From Selaginella moellendorffii (lineage: Eukaryota; Streptophyta; Lycopodiopsida; Selaginellales; Selaginellaceae), in contig NW_003314294.1 of NCBI RefSeq assembly GCF_000143415.4, positions 131,258-195,257 of the forward strand: a stretch of 64,000 nt of DNA, written 5' to 3'. Both the position numbers and the translations under genes were made by a program. Shown here piece by piece: positions 1 to 10,262 of the stretch. The notes beneath the pieces were generated by a model. It had not been told where the DNA came from. It worked only from the letters and a program-made list of their open reading frames with translations, and searched no databases. How positions within the stretch are numbered: position 1 is the first letter of the stretch; each line of letters starts with the position of its first letter.

Positions 1-384
1 GGTCGACACAAAAGCGCTAAACAGCAGTCCCAAAATCGGGTTGGCCGTGGCTCTCAAGCCGTGAGGAGGATCAAACTCAAGAGAGAGCTCGCGACGAATC
101 GATCGAGCGGGTTAGCGACTATGGCGATGGTCTCTTGGTTTGGAAGGAAGTTTGCGGAAGAAAGGATTTGGAGGATGGGGGAGTTTTGATAAGATTGTTG
201 CTGCAACAACATTGTCGTATACCGTGTTTTTCATGTGTAGTATAGAAACATTCTTTTCTATATGATCTTTACGAAGGAGACTTGACAGAATATGCTCTTA
301 ACGAGAAAGAATATCTCCTAGCTGAATATTCTCGTAAGAACCCTAAAAAGTTTTTGGAGTTTAGGGTTCTTGCTTCTTGCAGCT
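1..384 (+). promoter_or_regulatory. 5' flank of CCT8 with two telo-boxes
   Basis: Non-coding upstream region of CCT8. Two telo-box motifs, AACCCTAAA near 339-347 and the inverse TTTAGGGTT near 360-368, sit just before the start codon. In plants such boxes mark promoters or leaders of growth and translation genes. A 22-codon ORF at 121-189 (starting MAMVSWFGRK) could be a uORF or the trace of another transcript; it has no recognised homology. Confidence 0.55.
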
Positions 385-2625
385 ATGGCGCTGATGCAGC
401 CGTCGTATGGGATCCAGTCCATGCTCAAGGATGGCCACCGCATCTTCTCCGGCCTCGAGGAAGCGGTGCTCAAGAATGTGGATGCCTGCAAGCAGCTGTC
501 GCAGATCACTCGGACGTCCCTCGGCCCCAACGGTGAGTGAATCGAGCTCTTTGTTTGCGCTTGAGTGTGAGATTCCTGGCTCAGGCATGAACAAGATGGT
601 GATCAATCACCTGGACAAGCTGTTTGTGACGAATGACGCCGGGACCATCATCGGTGAGCTAGAAGTCCAGCATCCCGCGGCGAGGCTGCTGGTCCTCGCG
701 AGCAAAGCGCAGCAGGAGGAGATCGGAGACGGCGCTAATCTGGTGGTGACATTTGCGGGAGAGATCTTGCAAGGCGCCGAGGAGCTCATTCGCATTGGCT
801 TGCATCCCAGTGAGATCGTTGGAGGCTACACGAAAGCCAGCCAGAAGGTAAGTTCTCACTTCTTATTTAGTCCTTAGAGATTGAGATGAAGCTCTTCCTT
901 GTTTCTGTCATCTAGGCACTGGAGATCATCGAACAGCTTGCCGATCCTGGGTCGGAGACTATGGACTGTCGCAACAAAGAGCAAGTTGTTTTGAGGATGA
1001 AAGCCGCTGTTGCCAGTAAACAGTATGGCCAGGAGGATTTTCTGTGTCCTCTTATTGCTGAGGTTAGTCTCGGGTTGAAAGAGTTCTTTTATGAACTGAT
1101 GGAAAAAAAAAATTTTTTTTTTTCAGGCTTGCATTCAGGTTTGCCCCAGGAATCCAGAAAATTTCAATGTCGATAATGTTCGAGTTGCGAAGCTGCTTGG
1201 CGGTGGTCTTCGGGATTCTTGTGTCGTAAGGGGCATGGTGTTGAAGGTCGAGCCTCTTGGGACTGTGAAAAGTGCGACCAAAGCGAAGGTCTGGACGCTT
1301 TTTTTATTTATCCGCCCTCAGTTTCCTTTATGTTCTAGATTGCTGTTTTTGGAGGGGGTGTCGACACTTCAGCTACGGAAACCAAAGGAACAGTTCTCAT
1401 TCATTCCGCTGAGCAGCTTGAGAACTACGCCAAGGGCGAAGAAGCCAAGATCGAAGAGCTCATTAAAAGTGTAGCAGAGTCTGGTGCTAAAGTTATTGTT
1501 AGCGGTGGTGCTGTCGGTGAAATGGCGCAGCACTTTTGTGATCGATACGGGTAAGCACGATCTGTGATGATATTATATGTCTCACTTTTATTTTCTGGCA
1601 GCCTTATGGTTATAAAAATCAGCTCCAAGTTTGAGTTGCGACGGTTCTGTAGGACTACTGGTTCCGTGTCGCTGGTACGAGTTTGCAGGTATTTCTTTGA
1701 CGCACTGAATTTCCCTTTATGCAGGTGAAGCTGTCGAGGCCAAGATTTGACGAACTGGGTTACGTCGATAATATAACATCTGAAGAAATTGGTGGCGCGA
1801 GAGTAAGATTTGATCTTTGTATTATTTTCCGGTTTCAAATTTATCTCCGTTCGTCCAGGTGGTCGTTGTGAGGAGTGAATCGGGCGGAAATTCGATTTCA
1901 ACTCTCGTAATTCGAGGAAGCACCGACAGTGTTTTGGACGACGTAGAGCGTGCAGTTGACGATGGCGTGAATTGCTACAAGGTTTAAAGCTTTGCTTTTC
2001 CTTTTCCTATGAAACTGTTTTTCTTTTTGTTGTGTAGGCTATGTGCAAGGATAGCCGTACAGTTCCTGGTGCGGGTGCAACGGAGATTGAGTTAGCCAAA
2101 CAGTTAAACGACATTGCTTCCAAGGAGACAGGGTACTGTGTAGCGTTGTGCTGACATTTCCTATCTAACTTTCTTCTTTGCAGCTTGGACCAGTACGCGA
2201 TAAGAAAGTTTGCTCAGAGCTTCGAAGTTGTGCCTCGAACTCTGGCTGAAAATGCGGGTCTAAACTCTACTGATGTGATCTCGGCTCTCTACGCTGCGCA
2301 TGCGGGTGGAAATCCCAAGATAGGCGTCGATATTGAGCAGGGATTGTCTGCGCCAGTGGAGACGAGGGATCTGCTTGTAACAAAGTAAGTTCGTTCGAGG
2401 CTTAGTAGGACCTTGCTGACATTTGAAACTTGTGTCAAGGTACTGGGCGATTAAGTTGGCGTCGAGAGCCGCCACTACCGTGCTCAAGATAGATCAGGTA
2501 AACATTTCCTCTTTCTTTTTAGTACGCTTTGTTGTTGACGCTATGTCTTTTGGTAGATTATCATGGCCAAACCGGCGGGAGGCCCGAAAAAGAATCCCGG
2601 AGCAGATGGTGGTGACGAAGACTAG
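385..2625 (+). CDS. CCT8: T-complex protein 1 subunit theta (CCT8), 12 exons
   Basis: Theta subunit of the cytosolic TRiC/CCT chaperonin, which folds actin, tubulin and other proteins with ATP. Exons: 385-532, 585-847, 916-1062, 1127-1288, 1339-1550, 1602-1674, 1725-1802, 1859-1981, 2038-2132, 2184-2384, 2440-2497, 2557-2625, giving 542 aa, near the family length of about 548. Group II chaperonin motifs are visible: TSLGPNGMNK and GDGANLVV near the N-terminus (nucleotide site), GGGVDTSATETKG, and ISSKFELRRFCRTTG in the apical part. The C-terminus IIMAKPAGGPKKN matches plant theta. The start at 385 gives MALMQPSYGIQSMLKDG, which aligns with the family N-terminus. The donor at 1675 was chosen because it restores the expected spacing TGSVSLVKLSRP. 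Introns are 50-68 bp. Confidence 0.96.
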
Positions 2626-4014
2626 GTAGATTTGCTAACAGTAAGCTGTATCTTTGTAGCGTGTGCTGCATTTTGGGCAGGATTTTTAGTAGAGAGGCTC
2701 GCGAAGAGCAGCTGACGAGAAAAGTGCACAGTTTTGGATAGTAAGCTTTCTTTGAATAGACAAAAAGGGATGTCTGCGTAGGATTGCGGCATAAAGTATT
2801 TAACCAGCTTGCGATCCAATACAGCATAACCACAATCCATTATTTCATCATTTCCTATGATTGATCGCTTTTGATTCAAACTCAAAGTTCTCGCATTAAA
2901 ATCTTAGCGTTTTAACGAAAAGTGGTTTTGTACATGGACAGCAAACCAGGGCTCTTGGTTTGCTCCTTCTAGATGATTGAAACAAAAGACTTTTATCTTT
3001 TCCATCTTTTATTTTAGGGGAAACACATGCTTCTAGATTGGCGAGCCTGATGCGCTTCTGCGTCATTTAAGCTGCTGTGCCAAAACACGCCTAACTTGCT
3101 CGTGTTCTTGGGGTCAAAGTTGCTGGCGTTAATGTCCAGATAGTTCTTATTGAAAGTTTGGATGGACTTGAAATATGCTTGGATTCTAGCATCTGGCTTT
3201 TAATTTCTTTTTTATCTCTAATTTTTTTCATTATTTTTATATGCTGGAATATTTGGCGGTGATGGTTATTGAATATTACTGTTGCATCATATAGTATTAA
3301 CGTAATTATTTTGAATAAAAATAAAAAAGACAGATAAATAAAAAACTATGAACAAAAATTTGCTCATATCAAAACCCATGATCATAGTCATTAGACTTTT
3401 CGTTCGCAAAACCGTGACAGCCAAAGAGGAAAAAACAGTTAAAGTCTCTCTTGGCTCAAGATCAAAACCGGAGTGCACGAAAGCAAATCTCAAAACATTC
3501 TACGTAGCGGATCTTCATAAATCTTTAGGAAAGGAATCTTGCAACCCAAATGCAAAGTCTCTGATCAAAATGACATGAGAATGTCGACAAACTCAAACGA
3601 ATTGGATGGATGCTTACAACGAGAGAGTTTTCTTGTACCTTGCAGAAGTGATAACTTCGTTTTGGAGAGAACAGGAGATTCTTGTCATTTGTGTCAAGAC
3701 CTCACACCAAACTTAGTAATGAGTGCTCAAGTACACAAAGAAGAAGAGAGGAAAGGAGATTCTCTTCATTTGCATCAAGAGCTATGGCCGCACCGCAAGG
3801 TAATGCAGCACGTCGGTATTGGCTGATATCACAGCGATGTCAAAACCGCCATAAGGACAAAGCAGGCTCAAGAAATAGATCCCCACCTGCACAAACGAGT
3901 ACATGCGGCTTGTACTCTGCGATCGCTGCGTCCACAGCTATCAGATGCAATGCTTTTCTTAGGGAAAGGAAAAAAACAAGGTTGGGAAACGCAGTGTCCG
4001 AGAGGAGTTTTTAT
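2626..4014. other. Intergenic spacer after CCT8
   Basis: It holds the CCT8 3' UTR, then AT-richer sequence. Several short ORFs lie on both strands (for example 3348-3578 and 3539-3826) but none shows a recognisable domain, a signal peptide or coding-like composition. I see no gene here. Confidence 0.5.
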
Positions 4015-4109
4015 GCCTCTTCGGAGACACCAGATAAGATTGGCACGATACAGAGAAGATTAGCATGGCCCTGCGCAAGGATGACACGCACAAATCGAGA
4101 AATGGTCCA
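4015..4109 (+). ncRNA. U6 spliceosomal snRNA-like copy (variant or pseudogene)
   Basis: About 95 nt match plant U6 snRNA: the 5' hairpin with loop CTTCGG, then ACGATACAGAGAAGATTAGC, which includes the invariant ACAGAGA box that pairs with the 5' splice site, the AGC triad, and CAAGGATGACACGCAC and AATCGAGAAATGGTCC. Two features are off: the central run reads GGCCCTGCGC, one C shorter than usual, and the 3' end is followed by CACTATATAATCC rather than a T-run. No upstream sequence element (RTCCCACATCG) or TATA at about -30 is evident, so this may be a dispersed U6 pseudogene. The homology itself is clear. Confidence 0.85.
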
Positions 4110-4344
4110 CTATATAATCCTTTTGTGTACCTAGCTGCTCAAACGCGCCCCGGAGCTCGCCCGGGATTTCACTGCCTGGATTGTGCACTTCTCCTCCACC
4201 TTGTGCTGCTTCTTGTGCTGGTTGCTCCAACTCCAGCACTGCAGTTTGGATTCTACCACCCCCACCATTAATCACACCTCGGGTTTGGAGCTACCACTGC
4301 TTGTGCCATGGGCTCAGGTGCTGGAGGATTTGCCACAGCCGGTC

Positions 4345-4874
4345 ATGCACCATCTCTAGCACCACCAGCATTTGGTGCATCCAAACCACCTCTAACACCA
4401 CCAGGCTGAGGTCTTACACCATTGCATCTCCAATACCACCAGTATTTGGTGCATCCAAACCATCTCTAACACCACCAAGCTGAGGTCTGACACCATTGGC
4501 CACAAGAACATCTCCAATACCACCAGCATTTGGCGCATCCACAGGCCCATCCATGAGCTCAAGTTTGGGACTCAAGTTTTACACCATTCTAGAGTTGCCT
4601 TGTTTTCTCCCAAAAGCTGGGCCGCTGCAATCATGATGATGATCCCTACCTACCGGTGCAGGTGCAGGTGCAGGTGCCGGAGTTCCTTGTGCTTCTGCTG
4701 CTGCTTCGGTTCCGATCTCAGATTCAGTAGGCGGCTCGTGGAAGCGTTTGTTGCATCCGCACGCCAGTCGCCGTCCAAGTACCTCATGCATCCGTCCTTC
4801 AAGGGCTGCGCCAGGACGAAATCGTCCGTCCCCACGGCATCGAACAGCCCTGTGTTCTGTTGCATGCGCCCCAC
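4345..4874 (-). pseudogene. Decayed minus-strand repeat-protein remnant
   Basis: Read leftward, the tandem repeat encodes 28-residue units beginning DAPNAGGIGDVLVANG and ending VRPQLGGVRDGL. A 10-bp deletion in the second unit shifts the frame into a stop. Upstream on the same strand is a possible exon at 4650-4874 (starting MGRMQQNTGLFDAVG) and a stretch that reads PAPAPAPAP in another frame. No continuous gene can be built, and I recognise no family. It looks like the wreck of a low-complexity repeat protein; a spliced, expressed gene is not excluded. Confidence 0.35.
4361..4542. repeat. Tandem repeat, 84-bp unit (74 bp in one copy)
   Basis: Three copies of a unit containing ACCACCAGYATTTGG begin at about 4361, 4435 and 4519. 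The first interval is 74 bp and the second 84 bp. The 10-bp difference is a deletion. Read on the minus strand, the 84-bp unit is an exact 28-codon repeat (see the overlapping pseudogene). Confidence 0.75.
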
Positions 4875-5329
4875 ACCTTCGTTACAAGTTTCACTTGATT
4901 AATCAACATTGTTCTACGTTAAATACTAATAAAGGTTGGTCTTACTCAACTATAAAATAATCCCATGTAAAAATCACTCTACGTGACGTGGTAAAGTGTT
5001 AAGACATTCTTGTCTCTAACTTTTCGATCTAGAACAACGCGGATTCAAGTTTGAATGGAAGTGTGCTATAAATTTTTTGGAACCGTTGTTTTTCCGAGAT
5101 TGACGGCTTTGTCCGCCACGTTTGCTTTCAAAGTCACGCCAGGAAAATATGACTCACTCGCAAATAAATACTTTACCAGTTTGTTTAGAGGTTTGCTGAG
5201 AGAACGACGCTCCTTCCATCGCTCTTTCCAGTCTTCTCCCCCAATTCCCCGATCTGTTCTCGAGGATCTCTCCTCTTCGCTAGAACGCCTCGATCTTCTT
5301 CGCTGCAACGCTTCCTCCGTCTTCTCAGG

Positions 5330-5869
5330 ATGAAGACGATCATCGCCATGGCGCTGCTGGGTCTGTTCTTGAGCTTGGCAGCAGCACAAGCGCCGCAGGA
5401 CTGCACCGCTCTTGCTACTCGTCTCGCAAGCTGCCTCTCCTTCCTCCAGGGCCAGGCCCCCGCCCCGGATGCCCTTTGCTGCTCCAACTTGGTAGCCATC
5501 AACAACATCAACGCTTCGTGCCTGTGCAGCTTCGCCTCCATGACCGGCTCGGCTTCCGGCCTCAACATCAACACCACCCGAGCGCTCGAGCTTCCGTCTC
5601 GCTGTAACATCCCAAACGTCACCTGCGAAGGCACTACGAGTAAGTCTGGCTGACCCCGATGCTTGCCTCTGTGTCCCTGTCTAATGTTTCTTGCTTTCCT
5701 GTTCCATCCAGTTCCAGCTCCAGGTCCTACTGGTGAGAATGCCCCTGCCCCGGAATCCGGTGCCAATCCACCACCCGGTAGCTCCGCAGCAAAATCTCTA
5801 TCGTCGTCGTCTTGGCTCGTGCTTGGAGCTGCCATCGTCGGGTACCTCTCTCTAGCCTCGCTTCAGTGA
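5330..5869 (+). CDS. Non-specific lipid-transfer protein, GPI-anchored type (LTPG-like)
   Basis: Two exons, 5330-5639 and 5712-5869, give 155 aa. A signal peptide (residues 1 to about 21, ending AAAQA) is followed by the eight-cysteine LTP fold, with Cys at 25, 35, 50, 51, 64, 66, 92 and 99 in the order C-C-CC-CxC-C-C. A Pro/Ala/Ser-rich linker and a hydrophobic tail (SSSSWLVLGAAIVGYLSLASLQ region) follow, which look like a GPI-anchor signal. The expected role is binding lipids at the cell surface or during cuticle or suberin build-up. A TATA-like TATAAATT lies near 5067, a CT-rich leader precedes the ATG, and an AATAAA signal is near 5926. The intron phase and the 71-bp intron are typical for this genome. 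Confidence 0.93.
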
Positions 5870-6032
5870 GTGAGAAGTTTTGCGGTTTCTCCTCGGTAGC
5901 TTATCGTGTGACCCATTTGTTGTGAAATAAAATCTTTCTGCATTTTTTTTTTCCCTTGTGTGAACTCCGACTACCTGTGTAAGTCGCAATATCAAGAGGA
6001 GAAAAGGCGGAGGAAAAGGACTTGTCACTTAC

Positions 6033-7214
6033 TTACAAGCGAGTGCAAGTAAGATCGAAGTCATCCGGCGCGACTTGGAGTATCCAGGAGCTCAACTTGC
6101 GCTTGGATTCGTTGCTGTTGATGGCGGCGAGCTCGTACATGCTACACAGGTTGAGCACCAGCGTCTCGTTGAGCGCCGCCTCGGTGTGCTTCTGGAGCAC
6201 GTCTTCCAGCACCTGCGTCGCCCGGATCAAGTCCCTCGAGTACATGAGGCACAGCGCCTTGTTGTTGGCAGCCAAAGCATCCCCGGGAGAGATCTCGAGC
6301 ACCTCGTTGTAAGCTTTCACCGCTGCCGCGTACTGCTTCTCCACAAAAGCCACCAGTCCCTTGTTCCTTCCCACAAGGCACAGAAGCGAGCTATCGACCT
6401 CGCCACCCTTTGCACGCTCGTCCACCAGAGCTTCCACCTTTGCGAAAGTGAGCTTGGCACCATCCACGTCCCCGAGCTGGAGCTGGACGTGCGCAAACTT
6501 GGACCAGAGCTCGACGTTCTCTGGATCTCGGGCCAGTGTCTCGTTCACAAAACGTAGAGCAACGATGTAATCCTTCTGCCCGAGATGGAGATTGATGATC
6601 GCAAAGTTGACGATCTCTTTGCGTCGCTTCCACCTCCTGGCCAGAGCGTTGCTTCGCTGCTCCTCGTCTAGAACACCACCGTCTAGCCGGAACGACGAGA
6701 AGATCTCATCGATCTCCTCGCTTTTTCCATCCGCGGCCAAGGCTTTCTCCTCCTTCTGTGAGCAGTAGTCGAGCAAGCTATACATGCGTTCCATGCTCGT
6801 CGAGGCCTGTCCAATCCGGTATGGAATCGCTGCGTGGAGCCACCGGAGGCTAAACGGGACCATCGAGCCGGAGATCCCTGGATAGACGTTTGGATGATCT
6901 TCGTAGAAGAAGCTCGCGTTCTGCAAATCCCCGAGAGCCGCCAGCTCCTCGGCCGCGCCAGTGTAGTTCCCGAGCTTGGCCAGAGCCAAAATATGATACG
7001 TCGTGTGGATCATCCTCTCCTCGGGGCTAAACACCGCCGCGATCTTGCGGGCTTCCTTGACATTCTCCAGCAGCAAGCGCCACGATCCCTTCCTGGCCTG
7101 CTCCTGCATGTTCCTGGTGTCGAATCTGGGAGCATTCTTCTTCTTAACCGAGGCGGTGCGATTCAGATCCACGGCGGCATTGCTCCTGTCGCCGACGCTA
7201 TCATCTATCCCCAT
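6033..7214 (-). CDS. TRAPPC12: TRAPPC12-like TPR protein (TRAPP complex subunit 12)
   Basis: Single-exon gene of 393 aa. The C-terminal half is a run of tetratricopeptide helices, including an IVNFAIINLHLGQKDYIVAL stretch and the unit AVKAYNEVLEISPGDALAANNKALCLMY. The N-terminal part carries RFDTRNMQEQARKGSW and the proline-bearing SGSMVPFSLRWLHAAIPY, both characteristic of TRAPPC12/TTC15. TRAPPC12 belongs to the TRAPPIII tethering complex acting in ER-Golgi traffic and autophagy. The plant form lacks the long animal N-terminus, which agrees with this length. It is divergent from the carrier gene at 7553. No frameshift is seen. Confidence 0.88.
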   Translation of the reverse strand: MGIDDSVGDRSNAAVDLNRTASVKKKNAPRFDTRNMQEQARKGSWRLLLENVKEARKIAAVFSPEERMIHTTYHILALAKLGNYTGAAEELAALGDLQNASFFYEDHPNVYPGISGSMVPFSLRWLHAAIPYRIGQASTSMERMYSLLDYCSQKEEKALAADGKSEEIDEIFSSFRLDGGVLDEEQRSNALARRWKRRKEIVNFAIINLHLGQKDYIVALRFVNETLARDPENVELWSKFAHVQLQLGDVDGAKLTFAKVEALVDERAKGGEVDSSLLCLVGRNKGLVAFVEKQYAAAVKAYNEVLEISPGDALAANNKALCLMYSRDLIRATQVLEDVLQKHTEAALNETLVLNLCSMYELAAINSNESKRKLSSWILQVAPDDFDLTCTRL

Positions 7215-7552
7215 CGATCGATCCTGGATCTATAGCATACCTCGACGCGCGCTCGCTCGCTCGCTCGCCATAAACCCTAAATTTCGAGCAATCACAAGGG
7301 CGGCATCCAACGGCCCAGATCTCCTTGGTCATGGCGCCACGTGTCTCTATTTCCGTTGCGGCCTTCTATCTTTAGACCGTCGGATTGGCGTCGCCTTGTG
7401 GAAAGTGTGCGTGCTGGTCTTGTGGGACGGAGAAACGTGTTGTGTGATCGCGTGGAGGATTTTAGGGCATTATAGGGCGAAGAGATCGCGCGCGTGTCTA
7501 GCAGCTAGGCAGGGGATTTCGGGCGAGCGAGCGATCGATCGAAGCTGCGATC
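7215..7552. promoter_or_regulatory. Shared divergent promoter, TRAPPC12 / PNC
   Basis: 338 bp separate the two start codons, so both promoters and leaders must lie here. An AAACCCTAA telo-box occurs near 7271, and GCTCGCTCGC repeats lie next to it. A CACGTG G-box core is visible near 7339. No clear TATA box is seen on either strand, which fits housekeeping expression. Confidence 0.6.
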
Positions 7553-8897
7553 ATGGCGCTGGATTTCAAGGCTCTGACGGAGGCGACGTCGGGAGCTGTG
7601 GGCGGGCTTCTCAGCACAACGATCTTGTATCCACTCGACACTTGTAAGACGAAGTATCAAGCCGAGGTCCGGGAGGGAGATTCTCGCAAATACGGGTGAG
7701 TTCCTCGCTTTTTCCTGTCTAGGATCACGATCGCATTGCTATGATCGTTTGCATTGCATCATTCCTAGGATGATTCTTGTCGTTTTTGTTTGGAGCAATT
7801 TTTTTTGCACGTTATTCCATCCCATTGGTACTGATATCTTTTTCTTTGCGAAATTCCCAGGTCTTTACTCGATGTTATGCGCGAGGCTATTGCATCGAAT
7901 CGGATACTGTCTCTGTATCAGGGCCTGGGTACAAAGAATCTCCAGTCAGTGATTTCGCAATTCATTTATTTTTATGCCTACAGCTACTTCAAGCAGCTCT
8001 ACTTGAGACGTAGCAAGGCAAAGTATCTCGGCACTACGGCCAATCTTCTGGTCGCAGCAGCTGCTGGCACCTGTACTGCGATCGCCATACAGGTGTGAGT
8101 TTGCTCTCTTCTTTTTGAAAGTTTTGATGATCGTGCTTGCTGAGCTGATAAGTCTCTTTCACTAGCCACTAGACTCGGCGTCAGCCAAAATGCAAACCAG
8201 CACTTTCGGCAAGTCGAAGAGTTTGTGGAAGACTTTGACTGGTGGCAATTGGAAGGATGCCTTCGATGGATTAAGTGCTTCGCTCGTACTTGTCTCAAAT
8301 CCTGCCATACAGGTTTGCAAGGTTTTACACAGTCGCGTTGTCGCCAACAGTTCTGTTGCGTGCAGTATACGGTGTTTGAGCAGCTGAAAGGACTACTGGT
8401 GAAGCGGCACAGAAAGTCCCGAGCAGAGAATTCGGATTCGTCTCCGCTTGTTATCTCGGCTTTCTCTGCGTTCCTACTCGGTGCGTTGTCAAAAACAGCG
8501 GCAACGATTATCACGTATCCTGCGATAAGGTTTGATTAGCTTTTGCTTTGAAGCTTGACAGTTAAAACTTAACACTTGTATCTACAGGTGTAAGATCATG
8601 GTTCAGGCAGCTGAAAACGACACGGACGCAGTCAAAGCTCTTTTAAACGGTGGTGAGGCTCCAGAAAAGCCTCCCCGTGGAATGGCACAGGCGTGCCGTC
8701 TCATCTGGAAACGCGAAGGAGCTTTGGGCTTCTACAAAGGATTGCATGCGCAGATAATGAAGACCGTTCTCGCGGCAGCACTGATGCTGATGATCAAGGA
8801 GAAGGTTTCGTATGGAACTTGGGCGGCGATGATGCTGCTTCAAAACAGATGGGCTGTACAGAAGCAAAAGATAAAGACGCTTGCTACAACGTCCTAG
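7553..8897 (+). CDS. PNC1: Peroxisomal adenine nucleotide carrier (PNC1/2-like)
   Basis: Five exons (7553-7695, 7861-8092, 8166-8312, 8366-8529, 8588-8897) give 331 aa. It is a mitochondrial-carrier-family protein with three repeats, each opening with the signature [18 protein letters not shown] and YPAIRCKI. The sequence follows Arabidopsis PNC1/PNC2 closely: [40 protein letters not shown], and [19 protein letters not shown] proteins import ATP into peroxisomes in exchange for AMP or ADP to fuel fatty-acid activation. The C-terminal tail ([16 protein letters not shown]) differs from angiosperm tails. The exon 2 donor at 8093 is followed by a second possible GTGAGT; the first keeps the frame. 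Confidence 0.94.
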
Positions 8898-9303
8898 TGG
8901 CTCGAATAACGGGGAGGCGGCTGCAACAGTCGAGGTATATCTCTCGTACCATTTTCTTTCTCGCAATTCAAGAAGGCTGCCAAAGCCATTTAATGCAATT
9001 CAATGCGTTTGTTTCGAGGCCTACAGACAGCACAGCACAGGGAAAAATGGAAAGCGAACTTGAATCGTTTTGTATTCATAAGGAAAGCGAGGTCCCTCTC
9101 AGGATCATCTACCAATGAAGCAAAGAAAAGAGCCATGCCGAGCAGATGGAAGAAACGGGATCTCGATCAATTGGAGCCTCTTGGTGGTGGTGGTGGTGGT
9201 GGTGGTGGGCTTCTCCTCGCTCTCCTCGTCGGCCTCGCTGCTAGAGTACTGATCTGAACAACACCATTTAGAAGCTGGAAACATCAGTGTCGAGGCAAGT
9301 TCT
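8898..9303. other. Spacer with (GGT)n microsatellite
   Basis: 3' flank of the carrier gene. A GGT trinucleotide run of about eight units lies at 9183-9207. Nothing else is recognised. Confidence 0.6.
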
Positions 9304-9824
9304 TTAAAACCTTTGAGAACTTACTCTTGCTTGATCAGAAGAAGGCAGAGTCTCCGGCGCGCCTTGATCCACAGGGACAAGCTCCTGATTTTCTGAAACG
9401 CCTTCCACGACCGAAACCACGACGCTGTCGTCGGATTTATCCACTGGTAGCTCGGAGGTGGAAGCAGCGCATTTCCTGTGATCCGACTCACTCATCTTAT
9501 CGTCGTATCGCTCGACCGCGTTCACTAGCATACACGCCGGCGGATTCTTTAGCTTGGACGAGCTCCTGGCGACGAGACCTCTGTTGAGGCGAGCTCCCCA
9601 CGATTCCAGAAACCAGGCCGAGGAGATCCTGATAAACTTTCGGAGCTCACACATATTGAAGATACAAAGGAGTGGACTTTCTCGAACGCGGAGGTGAGAG
9701 CTCGTGACAATGGACTCGCCAAGTCGCGAAATTTTGCGAGAGACTCGGTCGAAGATAGCGGGAAGTTTATGGTTGAAATTAAAAGGCTGTGCCCGTCTGG
9801 GTCTCTGATGATGTGAGAGTCCAC
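9304..9824 (-). CDS. Hypothetical protein or gene remnant, duplicated at 13.1 kb
   Basis: Two overlapping minus-strand frames are open: 9549-9824 (starting MDSHIIRDPDGHSLL) and 9304-9654 (starting MCELRKFIRISSAWFLESWG). The second frame is also open in the copy at 13147-13410, where it carries the same core RSSSKLKNPPACMLVNAVER. Conservation of that frame between the copies hints at a once-coding exon. I recognise no domain. The two frames could be joined by splicing or by a past frameshift. Confidence 0.3.
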
Positions 9825-10010
9825 TCGCAGAGAGTCTACCTACAAGTATCTTTTTTTACGTAGGTGTCACTAAGCAAGGTCTTTGATCCAAGTCAAGACT
9901 GTTTAGAAGAGGATCATTGTGGAAATTGCTTTCTTTCTGTCTCCGGACCCAAGACAAACTTCTAGTCCATTGAGGTGTGCATAGCAATCAAATAGAATTA
10001 ACATTGATTA
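9304..10010. repeat. Segmental duplication, copy A (core inverted relative to copy B)
   Basis: The core 9340-9765 is the reverse complement of 13035-13410, while the right flank 9785-10010 (GTCTGGGTCTCTGATGATGT onward, through TAGCAATCAAATAGAATTA) is in the same orientation as 13425-13600. Identity is high but broken by small gaps. Confidence 0.8.
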
Positions 10011-10262
10011 AAGGTTTTAGTGGCTTTCAAGCGTTAATCCTTTGTTAAACATCCAGATGAATATTTCTAGCTATTGAGGTTGATGAGTTGTGAGGCTCCA
10101 AGCTCGCAGATTTACTGTAGACATCCTAGAAGTAACAACAACACTGTAAAGAAATATGTAAATAGGTATAATCTAATCTATAACCTATGTCGTGTTTTGC
10201 ATGTTTCCATGGACTAGAGGTTGGAGACCTGTCTTACTTATCCATTTGATTGGCTTTAAGAA

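Noticed and set aside
121-189. Short ORF (MAMVSWFGRK...) before CCT8 as a gene
   Set aside because: Only 22 codons with no homology; at best a uORF in a long leader.
3539-4134. Overlapping plus-strand ORFs running into the U6 copy
   Set aside because: Frames have no known domain and overlap the clear snRNA sequence; composition is not coding-like.
5185-5835. 216-codon minus-strand ORF across the LTP gene
   Set aside because: Antisense shadow of the eight-cysteine LTP coding exons; the plus strand has the signal peptide, cysteine pattern and splice sites.
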